From assembly GCA_038501625.1 (NCBI GenBank), contig JAZAYU010000010.1, positions 4,982,912 to 5,046,911 on the forward strand: a DNA stretch of 64,000 nt. The letters run 5' to 3'. The DNA is from Corbicula japonica (taxonomy: Eukaryota > Mollusca > Bivalvia > Venerida > Cyrenidae). Of the stretch, positions 1-13,900 are shown in pieces. The notes below the pieces were generated by a model. It saw only the letters and a program-made list of their open reading frames with translations. It ran no database searches and was not told where the DNA came from. The position numbers and the translations under genes were made by a program. How positions within the stretch are numbered: position 1 is the first letter of the stretch; each line of letters opens with the position of its first letter.

Positions 1-280
1 CCAACAATGTCTTTTTTTCGTTGTCTGTGCAGCATTTGATGTCAGTTGATTCCATCGACATTTTCTCATCTTTTACAATAGTGCCATTTTCCAATTCTGA
101 TAGACGCAGTTTCATTGAATTCAGCTCCTCCCTCATCAAAGCATTTTCATACACTTGTATGGCAAATTTTTGCTCCAGTATTTCTAATCTCCGTGCAATA
201 TTACTTTGTGCTTTTCCAATGTTTGTATAAAAACATAACACTAGAATACAGAAAACTGCTCTTTTGTAAATTCCAGACAT
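1..280 (-). CDS. First coding exon of a secreted coiled-coil protein (partial)
   Basis: The minus strand is open from an ATG at 280 to the window edge, giving 93 codons with no stop. Residues 1-24 form a signal peptide: a basic start (K6, R7), a hydrophobic core (VFCILVLCFY) and a likely cut after GKA. Residues 25 onward are charged and heptad-like (RRLEILEQKFA, then REELNSMKLRLSELENG), which indicates a coiled coil. Signal peptide plus coiled coil in one exon is the usual N-terminus of bivalve C1q-domain and some fibrinogen-like secreted lectins, but the domain that would settle this lies outside the window. It is antisense to BBS2, whose missing 5' exons must also lie to the left, so the two genes probably overlap. 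Reading frame and signal peptide are seen; the family is inferred. Confidence 0.55.
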   Translation of the reverse strand, partial: MSGIYKRAVFCILVLCFYTNIGKAQSNIARRLEILEQKFAIQVYENALMREELNSMKLRLSELENGTIVKDEKMSMESTDIKCCTDNEKKTLL

Positions 281-372
281 TTTCCTGGTATGAGTTGTTG
301 TTTATTACAGGTCTGAGAATTAAAAACATGAAGTTTTGTAAAATTTCATGTTTTATACATATTCCAGTATCC

Positions 373-485
373 GAGGTTATAAATCTGAGCATGGAAACCA
401 GTCTAAAATCTCAAGCATCTGATTGGCTGAAATTACAACTGGTCGCCATTTCAGCCAATCAGATGTTTGAGATTTGAGACTTGTT
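373..485. repeat. Palindromic MITE, family H, copy 1
   Basis: The left arm (GAGCATGGAAACCAGTCT) and right arm (AGATGTTTGAGATTTGAGAC) pair across a centre near 435. The last part of the right arm, with the usual TTTATAACC end, is lost. See 36838-36975 for the best copy. Confidence 0.8.
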
Positions 486-1360
486 TTAATCCAGGATATC
501 TAGAAACCACAGTCCAGATATATCTATATCTGATAAATAATCTGTAAATTCAGAACACTTGGTATGCATTTTGTTTTTGTAGATTTCAAGGTCTTTTCAG
601 ACAACAGAAAACTTTTATCTCTTCCTCCACATATATACATTTTAAAACGTGTGTGAACAATCTAGATTAAGATTAGGAGGCACACCTGTGCCATCTTTTC
701 ATGATCTGAACTGTTCCCTTTTTAGTCAGAAATAAGCTTAATACCAGTGTCATTACTGATGTACCCTGATCTGGATCTACACTGTTTGCCTACGCGACAC
801 AGGGTTTTATATATGGATTAAAGGGTTAATAAATATGTCCCCAAAGTCTAGTAATATTAATTAAATTAGATTGTCAGATAATCTTTATTAATTACATTCT
901 TATTGTCAATTGTTCCTTTCATACTTATTCCAAGCTCCTAAATTGCAAATTTAAATGTTATCTAGTTTGTTGTACAGTAGTTGAAAACCAAACAACACCA
1001 TGTTTTTCAGTCAGTCTTATCATAGCATGTCAGATTGTAAGAAATCTGTTAACAGGTGATTGATGTATCTGGGGAAAAATTATATCCTGGTTTAAGAAAA
1101 CAAATTTAGGATTATTAATTACTTTAGTTCATGATTAAATTCATGATTATTATTTCATGTTATTAAACAAAATTATGGTTTAATGTACCTGTTATTTGGT
1201 ATTTTCATTCAGTATTTGTTGATGTTTTTTGAACAATCATAGTGTAGCCATACAAAGGTGGGTGAGGCGTGGAAAGGTTTGAAAATCACTCAACATTCAG
1301 AAAAAAACACAGTAAAAGTAAAAATTATGGTTTGATCCCAAAGTTACCAATTGTATTACT
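486..1360. other. AT-rich intronic sequence of BBS2, no coding signal
   Basis: No open frame resembling BBS2 is visible. Around 770-835 there is a decayed half copy of the piggyBac-like MITE (GATCTGGATCTACACTGTTTGCC, then AAAGGGTTAA). The rest is unique-looking AT-rich sequence. Confidence 0.5.
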
Positions 1361-1597
1361 TTAACCCCTCCTCCGTTGACACACCTTTATTGCATGGGCA
1401 AACAGTGTAGATCCAGATCAGCCAGCACATCTGTGCCATCCGAACAGGTTCTGCACTGTTGGCTTTGTGATGTGTAGCTAATTTCTGACTAAAATGTGAC
1501 CAGTGCAGATCCTGATCAGACACAGATGTGTCGGCTGATCTGAATCTACACTGGTGGCACATGCGTAAAAATGCATATATATTTAGGAAAGGGTTAA
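1361..1597. mobile_element. piggyBac-like fold-back MITE, family P, copy 1
   Basis: This copy begins TTAACCCCTCCTCC and ends GGAAAGGGTTAA, so both ends carry TTAA. The two halves are imperfect inverted complements: GATCCAGATCAGCC on the left, GGCTGATCTGAATC on the right. TTAA target duplication plus CCC-starting inverted ends is the piggyBac signature. There is no ORF, so it is non-autonomous. Confidence 0.75.
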
Positions 1598-1685
1598 GTG
1601 CTGCAAATGTCACATTTGTTACCAGTGTAGACATAAATCAGCCCTGTGCAGAAGCCTGCTGATGAACAGTTGCTGTCAGTGAGCC

Positions 1686-1915
1686 GAACCCTTTACTCTG
1701 TGTTTACGCCTTTTATCACAAGGGTGACCAGTTTAGATCCAAACCACCCAGCACATCTGTTTCATCTGATCTAGATTTACAAGTTTTGCCTCCTGGCCAT
1801 AAATAACCTAATTTATCTAAAAGCCATTAGTTTAGATCCTGACAGGACAGATGTGCCAGCTGATCTGGATCTAAACTGTTTGCCACACAATATTAGCCTT
1901 ATCTTTGTAGGTTAA
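1686..1915. mobile_element. piggyBac-like fold-back MITE, family P, copy 2
   Basis: Starts AACCCTTTACTC and ends near GGTTAA. The inner arms GATCCAAACCACC and GCTGATCTGGATC are diverged. It ends just 34 bp before the BBS2 exon at 1950. Confidence 0.6.
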
Positions 1916-1949
1916 ATTTCATATAGCTAATACAATGTTATTTTTCCAG

Positions 1950-4900
1950 ATCGATGCCAGAAGTGATAGAACAGGGGAGGTAATTTTCAAGGACAACTTT
2001 ACCAACGCTGTTGCTGGGGTCGTTCAGGTGAGCGCATCTTGTCTTTGCACTTATTGTTAACCCATCTTGTAGTGAGTGAAATAGTTGCCAAATATAATCT
2101 GGGCTATTGTTAAGATATCTTGAAGCACAATGTTGATGATGATGATTTATTGTATGACCAAACAAATGATGAGTAGATGCAGGAAAACAGTTCTTTTCTT
2201 CTTGTTTGAAATGCTATTTAAAGTATGTTTATAGGGTGTTAATTTCAACAAAAACACATTAACCCTTTCCTCCATATATACACATTTTACGCATGTGTGA
2301 CCAGTGTAGATCCAGATCAGCGGGCACATGTTGTCACCTAAGTGCAATAACGGTACCATTTAAAATAAGAACGAGTTATACTGTTATTACACTAAGGTGA
2401 CGATGTGCCATCAGATCAGGATCTGCACTGTTCACTTTTTGATTTGTTCAGTTATTTCTGACCAAAATGCAACCAGTGCAGATCCTGATCAGATGGCACG
2501 TATATGCTGGCTGATCTGTATCTACACTGGATTCACAATCGCAAAAAGGCTTATATATGAAGGAAAGGGTTAAAAGTTATTTGCTACTGCTGCATAGAAT
2601 TAATGAAACATTGTTGTGTGCATTTACAGGGAGATTATCGTCAAGATGGCGGCAGACAACTTATCTGTGTTTCTGTGGAGGGAGAAGGTATTGCCATCTT
2701 GTCACATGATAACACTTTTTTATGCCCCCAAAGGGAGGCATATAGTAATCAGACTGTCCGTCCGTCCGTCCAAAATAATCTTGTCCTCACTTCTTCTCCA
2801 AAACCGCTTGAGGGATTTCTTTGAAACTTCACAGGAGTGTTTGTCACCAAGCCTAGTTGTGCATATCATCAGGAATTTCTGCTCGGATTATTTTTGGCTG
2901 AGTTATGGCCCTTTTTAGCAAAATCTTGTCCACGCTTCTTCTCTAAAACCGCCTGAGGGATTTCATTGAAACTTCACAGGAGTGTTTGTCACCAAGCCTA
3001 GTTGTGCATATCCTAAGGAATTTCTGCTCGGATTATTTTTGGAGGAGTTATGGGCCTTTTTACCTAACCGTAACCCTAAACCCTAACCCTAAGGTAAATT
3101 TTGTTTACGCAATAGAAGTTACATTTTTTGTCCGATTGTCATGAAATTTGGTCAGGATGTTTGTCCCAATGATTTCTCAGACGAGTTCCAATATGGGTCA
3201 TCAGGGTCCAAAAACTAGGTCACTGTTACTTAAAATAGAGTTTTCTTGTTAACACTCTTGAGGTCACATTTTTGCTCAGATTGTCATGAAACTTGGTCAG
3301 GATGTTTTTCCCAACGATTTCTCGGACGAGTTCGAATATGGGTCATCTGGGTCCAAAAACTAGGTCACTGTTACTATGAATAGAATTTTCTTGTTAACAC
3401 TCTAGCAGTCACATTTTTGCTCCAATTATCATGAAACTTGGTCAGGATGTTTGTCCCAATGATTTCTAGGCCGAGTTTGAATATGGGTCATCTGGGTCCA
3501 AAAACTAGGTCACTGTTACTATAAATAGAATTTTCTTGTTAACACTCTAGCGGTCACATTTTTGCTCCAATTATCATGAAACTTGGTCAGGATGTTTGTC
3601 CCAATGATTTCTAGAACGAGTTTGAATATGGGTCATCTGGGTCCAAAAACTAGGTCACTGTAACTAAAAATAGAATTTTCTTGTTAACACTCTAGTGGTA
3701 ACATTTTTGTTCTGATTGTCATGACACTTGGTCAGGATGTTTGTCCCAATGATTTCTCGGACGAGTTTGAATATGGGTCATCTGGGTCCAAAAACTAGGT
3801 CACTGTTACTGAAAATACAATTTTCTTGTTAACACTCTAGAGGTCACATTTTTCCTCCGATTGTCATGAAACTTGGTCAGGATGTTTGTCCCAATGATTT
3901 CTCGGACGAGTTTGAATATGGGTCATCTGGGTCCAAAAACTAGGTCACTGTTACTAAAAATAGAATTTTCTTGTTAACACTATTATAGTGGTCACATTTT
4001 TACTCTGATTATCAGATTGTAAAGAAACTTGGTCAGGACATATGTCCCAGTTATTAATTGGACGAGTTTGAATATGGGTCACCTGGGGTCAAAAACTAGG
4101 TCACTGTTACTATAAATAGAAAAATCTTGTCCAGGCTGTAAATTTGTTATTTCTCATTGGATTTTAAAATAACTTCGCCCATATGTTTACCATGACATGG
4201 TGTACTTTCGCGTACAATACCCATGCCTGTTGGTCCAAGGTCAAGGTCACTGTTACTAAAACTAACATTTTCTTGTCTGGGCTGTAATTCCCAATGAATG
4301 AAGTGATTTCAAAATAACTTTACATAAATGTTCACCATGACAAGGGGATGTGTTGCTTACAATACCCATGCCTGTAGGTCAAAGGTCAAGGTCACTGTTA
4401 CGAAAAATAGCATTTTCTTTTCCAAGCTGTAGATTTGTTGTTTCTTATTGGATTTTAAAATAACTTGGTGTAAATGTTCACCATATCGAGACGTTGGGTC
4501 TCGTACAACACAACTTTGTTGTACTCAGGTGAGTGATATAGGGCCATCATGGCCCTCTTGTTCATATTACCCACATCATATGTAGTAAGGTCCATAACTT
4601 TAATAATCATTTTCCAGAATAATTTCCCCAATAATCTTTGAATTTTCTAAGAAAATGTAATATTTAACTTTATTTAGCTATATATTTACTACAGACTTGA
4701 AACATATGATCCTTTCATCTTTCACATTATATGCATGCAGTATGCTTTGTCTTCCACAAGCATATTTTTCATTACATATGTTTATTTAGTATATATGTAT
4801 ACCTATTCGATTTCAAAGCTGCATTTTGGGGGCATATGTCAATTTCAAGTGACAGCTCTTGTTTTACATTTTGTTTAATGTATATTACTTTATGTTCAGG

Positions 4901-7900
4901 CCATAGTTGCATTAAAATTTGTTTACAGCCCTTTACATGCTTGTTTCCACTTAAGTCACATAATGTGACCAGTGTAGACCAATATCATCATGATCGACTG
5001 TGCAGTTGATGTGGGTCTACATTTTAAAAAAAATACAAACAAAAAACAACTTATGACCAACCAAAAGTGAAAAAACTATTTACCTCCCTTGGGCTGTTTT
5101 TTTATTTCAATAGTACTTGTAAGATACTGTTTTTGCAGTAAGGTGACGATCTTAGCAAACCCAGAGGAAATATTGTAAATGTTTACAACAGACAAATTCA
5201 GTGCCCATGGTTATAAAACTGAGCTTGGAAACCAGTCTCAAGTATCTGATTGACTGAAACGGAGACTGGTCTCCAGTTCAGCCAATCAGATGCTTGAGAT
5301 TTGAGACTAGTTGTCAATCTCCGTTTTATAACCTTCATTCCAGTTTAAAGAAAAGATTAAATGATTTTGCATTTTGAGAGCACCAAAAGTAATCAACTAC
5401 AAATTCCTTCCTGCTCTATGAAATTTGCAGTCACAGCTTTACATAAATCTTTCTATCATGTTGTAAACATATGGAACATAAATCACATGGTTTTTGTTGT
5501 CTGCTTTAGTGCGAGGTTACAATGCAGCATCAGAAGAAATGCGTGGGAACTTGATGGATACCAACATGGAGCAGGAAACAATTCGTGACCTCAGTCAGAG
5601 AAAACAGGTAAACAAGCACCTATGCTGAAAATCATAAAGCTATGATTGGAGACCAGTCTGAAATCTCAAGCATCTGATTGGCTGAAATGGCGACCAGTTC
5701 CCATTTCAGCCAATCAGATACCTGAGATTTCAGACTGGTCTCCAATCTTAGGTTAATTATCTTGGGTCCTGATAATGTCTCTTATGGGTGTAGGAAAACA
5801 AGTACAAAATGTTCTCAGTCTACATTATTTTAACACTAATCAGAAAATAAACAGGTACCATTCCATATAATGACTTGCTTTCCAGAATGTTTTCGGGCCA
5901 TGTTTTCCACAGAGCTAAAAAAAGCCAGCTGTATTTTTATGAATATTCAGTTTTTAAGAGACACATAGTGATTAAGTGGATGAAAAATGTAGTAAATTTA
6001 GTTTTAACATGTAAAGCTGTGCAGAATATTTGAAATCCTAGCTCACCTATACATCTTGGACAAAAATGTTGCAATATTTAACATGATTTATGGTACAAAT
6101 TTATTTAAGCCTATTGGATATGGCTGTTACAGGGTGAACAGTGTAGATCCAGATCAGATGGCATATCTGTACTGTCTGATCAGGCTCAGCATCTGCACTG
6201 TTCACTTTTAATTTGATTCAGTAGGTTGTTTCTGACCAACAAGTAACCAATGTAGGTCATTTTCAGATGACACAGATGTGCTTACTGATCTGGATCTACA
6301 CTTGTGGCACACACAATAAAATCCTACGTTGGGAATAAAGGGTTAGGGGCTTACCATGTTCATTGATAAAAAGAAACTTATCAAAATCTCAATAATGGCA
6401 AAATGCGGTTAAATGGCACTTTGCAAAAATGAATGTTATTTATGTATCTTTATTTTGCATAGAGTAAGACACATTAGAAAAGTAAAAAAAAAATCTAGAC
6501 CTAAAAATTCCTTAAAATTCTATTTACATAAATTCACAGAAACTAAGTGATACAAAACATAATTTAAATTCCCACATGAGTGCAATGATAGAGACAAGAA
6601 AATGTTGTGTACTTTGTAAAAAACCTTTCAACTATTAAAAAAGAAATCAGTGATTGTCATCTGTTTACGCGATCAGGAAGCGACCAGGAAATTGAAGGTC
6701 AAACACACTTTTTTTAATATCTCGTAAAGTTTACATATGTTAGTCATGAGGACACAATAAATTGTTGTCAGTATCATATTACTTATGTTGGCATTTAAAA
6801 TGATGTTTTGTGTTGTTTACTTTTTGTGAATTTATGTAAATAGAAATTGAGGGAATTTTTAGATCTCACTATTTTTCTTTACTGTTCTAACATGTCTTAC
6901 CATATGCAAAATAAAGATTCATTAATAACATACATTTGTGCAAAGTTTCACTGAACTGTATTTTGCCATTATTGAGATTTCGAAAATTTTCTTTTTATTA
7001 ATGAGCGTGGTTGGGAGGAGTGTTGTAAGCTCTTAAATGATTATAGTAAGATTAGAAGAAAGATTGTTTTACTCTGGAAACAAAAAAAAACAACTGGATT
7101 TTCAGGTGAGCAGTATTGTCTTCAGCCCAGTGGAAAGTTTTCTTGTTCCTTTTTTACAGAACTTGATGATGGAGTTAAAGAATTATGAGGAGAACCAGAA
7201 AGCCGGAGCTGCTGCAGCGAGTGTCCTAACAGCGAGGGCTCAGCAGGCAGGTGGTGGCCCTGTGTCAGCGGACCGACCCTTCCCACCTGGTGTGGAGTAT
7301 GAACAGTCTTCAATGGGAGTCATACCAGTAGGTTTATGCCTGAACCCACTTTTCCATAAGATATGGCTTTAATCCTAAAGGGGAATATTTTAGATCCAGA
7401 TCTGCTGGCACATCCATGCTGTCTGATCAAGATCTGTACACTTTCAGATTGATTATGTTATCCCTGACCAAGACGTGACCATTGTAGATAAAGATCAGTC
7501 TAGATGGCACATATACGTGTGGCTTGATCTGGATCTAAACTGTACATATGATAAAGTAATTATATTATTTATTGAAGGGTTAACAATCTTGACTTGACAA
7601 TTCACAAATTAAAAAAAAAATAATGTTGCCTTTTTGAAAACCGTGTACAAGTGAAATTATGTTACACGATACAACTTTCATATTATTAACCATAACTCAA
7701 GGTGACATGGCTGTCCATATGCAACCAGTATAGGTCTAGATCAGCCTGCACATTAAACCTGTACAATCAGGATCTACGGTTAGCTTTAAGATTTATTAAG
7801 TTATTTCATAATGAGAGAATGCAGTCTCTAGGTTCATGTCATATTTCTCATTGAGTATGTAAACAACATCACTCGGCTTTGGTTTCATGTGATGTTCTTT

Positions 7901-10900
7901 ACATATGCAACTTGAATGAAATTAATTTGTATATTAGCTGAGGGTCTATGCATATTTTGCTTTTCTTGCACTTACGTATAAATGATTCTATGTGAATAAA
8001 AGATGATACCTGGTCTGAAGGTTATAAAACTGAGCTTGGAAACCAGTCTCAAATCTCAAGCATCTGATTGGCTGAAATGGCGACCAGTTGCCTTTTCAGC
8101 CATTCAGATGCTTGAGATTTGAGACTGGTTTCCATGCTCAGCTTTATAACCTCGGGCACTGTTATTTGTGATGTTTCAGGCCTCAACACAGCTTCAGACC
8201 ACCCTGTCAGTGAATGCTGGCGTTGACAACAAAGGCGTTAGTAAAGTATTCTGTTTTCTTTAACCCTGTTCAGTAGTGCCAGTTACAGGTGAACTGTTCT
8301 GACAATTTGTAGTCAAAATTAAGTCAGTCAAGGATTAAACCTGAGTACTCTTGTATACTTGTCTGCTGCTTTGTCATAAAAGCTAGGTGATTGCCGAAAT
8401 AGTGCAGGCAAAGAACGTACTGACCTTTACTATTATTAGCTCGACTATTCGAAGAATAGGGGAGCTATCCTTCTCACCCCTGTGTCGGCGTCGGAGTCTC
8501 CGTTCGTTAAACAAAAAATGCACTTTGGTCCATAACTTGAAAACTACTTATGATATCAACTTGAAACTTGGAATATATATTCACCATCAAATTCTACATC
8601 ATTACCAACAACACCCATAACTCTGCTACAAATATTTTTCAAGTTATGCCCCTTTTTCACTTTAATTTTGCGTTAAGGAAAATATGCACTTTGGTCCATA
8701 ACTTATAAACTACTTGAGATATCAACTTGAAACTTGGAATATATTCACCATCAAATTCTACATCATTACCAACAAGACCCATAACTCTGCTGTCAATATA
8801 TTTCAATTTATGCCCCTTTTTTTGTGTCGCCTGCGATAGCAGGTAGACACATAGGGATGCTATTGTCCGGCGGCGGCGGCGTCCGGTAGTCCCCCAACTT
8901 TAATCTGAAACTTAATGTTGCCTATAACTTTGAAAGTACTTGTCCTATTCACTTCATACTTGGAATATATCATCAGCATGAACAATGCCATCTGTGACGA
9001 CAAGAATGATAACTCCAGTTTCAATATTTTTTGAGTTATGGCCCTTTCAAATGCAACTTTAATCTGAAACTTAATGTTGCCTTTAACTTTGAAAGTACTT
9101 GTCCTATTCACTTCATACTTGGAATATATCATCAGCATGAACAATGCCATCTGTGACGACAAGAATGATAACTCCAGTTTCAATATTTTTTTAGTTATGC
9201 CCCTTTCAAATGCAACTTTAATCTGAAACTTAATGTTGCCTTTAACTTTGAAAGTACTTGTCCTATTCACTTCATACTTGGAATATATCATCAGCATGAA
9301 CAATGCCATCTGTCACAACAAGAATGATAACTCCAGTTTCAATATTTTTTGAGTTATGCCCCTTTCAAATGCAACTTTAATATGAAACTTAATGTTGCCT
9401 ATAACTTTGAAAGTACTTGTCCTATTCACATCACACTTGAAATATATCATCAGCATGAACAATGCCATCTGTGACAACAAGAATGATAACTCCAGTTTCA
9501 ATATTCTTTGAGTTATGCCCCTTTCAAATGCAACTTTAATCTGAAACTTAATGTTGACTTAACTTTGAAAGTACTTGTCCTATTGACTTCATACTTGGAA
9601 TATATCATCAGCATGAACAATGTTATCTGTGACAACAAGAATGATAACTCCAGTTTCAATATTTTTTGAGTTTTGCCCCTTTCAAAAGCAACTTTAATCT
9701 GAAACTTAATGTTGCCTTTAACTTTGAAAGTACTTGTCCTATTCACTTCATACTTGGAATATATCATCAGCATGAACAATGCCATCTGTCACAACAAGAA
9801 TGATAACTCCAGTTTCAATATTTTTTGAGTTATGCCCCTTTCAAATGCAACTTTAATATGAAACTTAATGTTGCCTAAAACTTTGAAAGTACTTGTCCTA
9901 TTCACATCACACTTGGAATATATCATCAGCATGAACAATGCCATCTGTGACAACAAGAATGATAACTCCAGTTTCAAAATTTTTTGAGTTATGCCCCTTT
10001 CAAATGCAACTTTAATCTGAAACTTAATGTTGACTTAACTTTGAAAGTACTTGTCCTATTCACTTCATACTTGGAATATATCATCAGCATGAACAATGCC
10101 ATCTGTGATGACAAGAATGATAACTCTAGTTTCAATATTTTGAAGTTATGCCCCTTTCAAATGCAACTTTAACATGAAACTTAATGTTGCCTATAACTTT
10201 GAAAGTACTTGTCCTATTCACTTCATAATTGGAATACATTATCAGCATGATCAACAACATTGGTAACAAAAAGAATCATAACTCCTGTTTGATTATATTT
10301 TGAGGTATGCCCCTTTCAAATGCAACTTTAACATGAAACTTAATGTTGACTTTAGCTTTGAAAATTCACTTGATATTCGAAATAAATCATCTTCATGAAC
10401 AGCGTCATTATGAAGAACAAGAATGATAACTCCTGTTGGACTATTTTATGAGTTGTGTCCCTTTTATATACAACTTTAACATGAAACTTAATCTTTCCTA
10501 TAACTTTTAAAGTACTTGTTCTATTCACTCTTCGAATATACCATCTTCATGAACAACAACAACATCGGTTACAACAAGAATCATAACTCCTGTTTGACTT
10601 TTTTTTCAAATGCAAATTTCACATGAAACTTAATGTTGCATATAATTTGAAAGTACTTGCCCTATTCATTGAATACTTGGATTGTATCATCAACATGAAG
10701 AGAGCCATTGACAACTACAAAAATTATAACTCCTGTTTGAATATTTTATGAGTTATGTCCCTTTCAAATGCAACTTTAACATGAAACTTAGTGTTGCCTG
10801 TAAAATGGAAAGTACTTGTTCAATTCACTTAATACTTTGAAAATTCATCTGCGTGCACAAACCAATTTCTGAAGATTATAACTCGGGTTTCACCATTATT

Positions 10901-13900
10901 ACAGTTATTCCCCTTTTAAATGTAATTTAGATGACACATGTGTTCTGTTGTGTTATATTGAAATCAACTTAAATAAAATATTTTTATTATATATGATTAA
11001 ACATAGGCCCACATTTCAACTTTTTCCATGCAGGCGACACATGTGTTCCGCGGAACACAACATTCTAGTTTCTTATATTTTGTGTTAAGCAAAATATGCA
11101 GTTTGCCCATAACTTTAAAACTACTTGAGATATTGCCATGAAACTTGGAATATATTTTCACCATCAATTTTTACATCATAACCAACAAGACCCACAACCC
11201 TGCTTCCAATATTTTTCAAATTATGCCTCTTTTTCACTTAAATTTTGCGTTAAGCAAAATATACACTTGGCCCTTAACTTTAAAACTACTTGAGCTATCA
11301 CCTTGAAACCTGGATATATTCACCATCAAAATCTTGCTAATTATCAACAACACCCATAACTCTGCTACCAATATTTTTTAAGTTATGCCCCTTTTTCACT
11401 TATGCAATTGTCCCATAATTTTGAAACACAGGAGATATTACTTTGAAACTTGGAATATATGTTTGCCATCAGTTTCTAAATCATTATCAACAAGATCCAG
11501 AACTCTATTGGAAATATTTCTGTAAGTTATGCTCCTTTTGCATTTAGTTTTTACCTCGACTATTCGATATTTCATTGAGATTTTGAATATTTTTTCACCA
11601 TCGAAATCTAATCATTACCAACAAGACCCATAACTGTAATACAATTACTCTAAAAGTTATGCCCCTTTTCCACTGTTCCTTTTTTCACTTATATTTTCAT
11701 TTAAGTGCACTTCATCGATAACTTTGCAAATACTTAAGGTATCAACTTCAAACTTCCATTATATTTTCAATTCAGTTCTTTTTCTGTAACATTACTGAAG
11801 TGGTTGATAGTGAACTAAAAGTAAATGTCTCTAATAAAAAATTACTAACAAGTTTTCTAACAAATCCAGAAATATTTCATAGTTATTCCCCTATTCAGTT
11901 TAATATTTATGGTACATTAAGGAATTGTTTCTGTTATTTGAAATGAATTTCTCCCTTACCATTCACTTGTTAATATTTTTCCTGATTGCACATGAATATA
12001 TGACCATAGTTGTTATTGTTTTAATCTTCAAATTGGCATTTGTTTCAAATGATTCGAATAGTCGAGCATGCTGTCTCCTCTGACAGCTCTTGTATATCAT
12101 CCCCTCTTCATTGGAATTTGTACCTGAATTTCCATTTAGTGTAGAGAATGGCTTTGCAGCAATCTCTTTGTATTTTACATCCTTGGCTGGCCCACATTTG
12201 TAATGGAGTTCTGTTAAATACTTCTCTGAACCAAGGATTTAACCTTCTACCTTCACATGCGAGTTCAGCGCTAAACTTACCATTATAAAAGAAAACCACA
12301 TTAGCACTTTATAACTGACATTGTACATATTTACAGTTCTCAGGTTCTTGTGTATTGGATATTGATTTTCAAATGTTGTTTTGTGGGTCATAGGATTAAG
12401 TTTAAATTGGGTGTAATTTTGTCATTCCTTCATATTTTTTATGGGACGCTTGACCACAACAAACTTGAAAAAGCCAATTGTTTTACTTCAGGGTCATAGA
12501 TGAGCTTGTTCTAAAAGCTAGGGGGCCAGGAGAACACTTTACAGCTCATAGTTTATTTAGTGACATGTTTGTTTCATGGAACCATTCAACAACTTGAATC
12601 CTTCTATTTTTTCAGGCTCATGTAGAATTGATCGTTGCCACTACAAATGGTAAGGGAATCTGAACTTGTATACTTTCCCAGTTAGGAGCATTTATAAAAT
12701 GTTGTTTCTATTTGTTATCTGTATCAGCTAACTCTTTCACTCCATGGAAATGCCTATTATCCCATGGGTGACAGGTGTTGATCAGACTCTGCCAGCACAT
12801 TCTGTGCATGAATGTGCAGGCCGTTCTTGATCTTCACCAGTCACACTTGGGATAACAGTCACATCCAATGAAGTTAAAGGGTTAAAAAATAAATCTTTAT
12901 AAATTTACTGCTCAAATCTGTATCCAAGAGCCTGAAGATGGGTTGCACCAGTGGAATAGAAACAGGACAGTTACCATTAAATATCTGTTTAATATGGTGG
13001 TTCCCTAGTTTACCTAAACCTGCTAAAAATGTTTAAAGGACTTGGTTTTCTTTCTGATTGAGCCAATCCATTAATTGTGTGTTGGGATGTTTTACTGAAG
13101 TTTATCAAATGTAACTGAATATATAACCTAGTAAATATCAAACTCTGTAGACCTTGAACAGACTGCATAGATGCCTTGATTAGGTTTTATTGCATCAAAT
13201 TATTAGACAACATTACATCACAATAAACACACATCTGTCTATACAGTATTCAGATTATGTGTATTAGTTGAATTGTTTAAAGATCAAAAGAATTGTGTTC
13301 TATGATAATGTCTGTCGTTTGTTTATTGTATAGATACCATTGTCCGGGCAGTTCTGATATTTGCCGAAGGAATATTTGAGGGAGAAAGCCATGTTGTGTA
13401 AGTATTAAATTAGGTACTGTGGTATCGTGTTAATTTTCTTAGGATATGCTATGACATGGTTAACCCTTTACTCCATATATAAGTGTAACCTTATTTGATA
13501 AAATATAAGCTGTCCTTCTTATACTGCAGTTAAAAAATGAACAGATTGTCTTGAACAAAGTCATCGTTGACAACAAGAATCATGATTACTCCTGTTTCGC
13601 TTTTGTTTTTTGAGTTATGCCCTTTTAAAATGCAACTTTTAGATGATGTGTGTTCCAAGAAATAAATTTTTATATTGAATAGATCATGCGCATGTTACAG
13701 GCATAAATTGTGTACATCATCAAAAATGTTTTTGCACCATGAACTTATGTCATTATTTTTCAGACATCCTAATGCTGGTGCATTAAGCAACTTGGTTAAG
13801 GTTGAAATTGTTCCTCCAAAAGATGTTCCTGTTGATCTACATATCAAAGCATTCATCGGCTATAAAAATTGGTGAGTTGTTAGCAGTAATTAGCCCTTTA

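Larger units (their letters stand above)
8438..12092 (+). mobile_element. HINE-type Helentron E2, host of a nested relative
   Basis: The 5' end AGCTCGACTATTCGAA follows TT and is matched by TTCGAATAGTCGAGC at 12053-12067. After that comes a hairpin (GCTGTC-6-GACAGC, 12070-12087), then TCTTG and T. These are asymmetric terminal inverted repeats with a 3' palindrome. The body consists of diverged repeats around GCCCATAACTTTAAAACTAC and TTGAAACTTGGAATATATTC. A second element, E3, sits inside and accounts for more than half the length. Confidence 0.75.

Noticed and set aside
3065..3093. Chromosome end or telomere fusion
   Set aside because: Only about four degenerate CCCTAA units lie inside a transposon.
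8860..10172. Minus- and plus-strand ORFs of 62-149 codons with repeated MALFMLMIY motifs
   Set aside because: They follow the 158-bp tandem repeat of element E3 and break when the period shifts; not genes.
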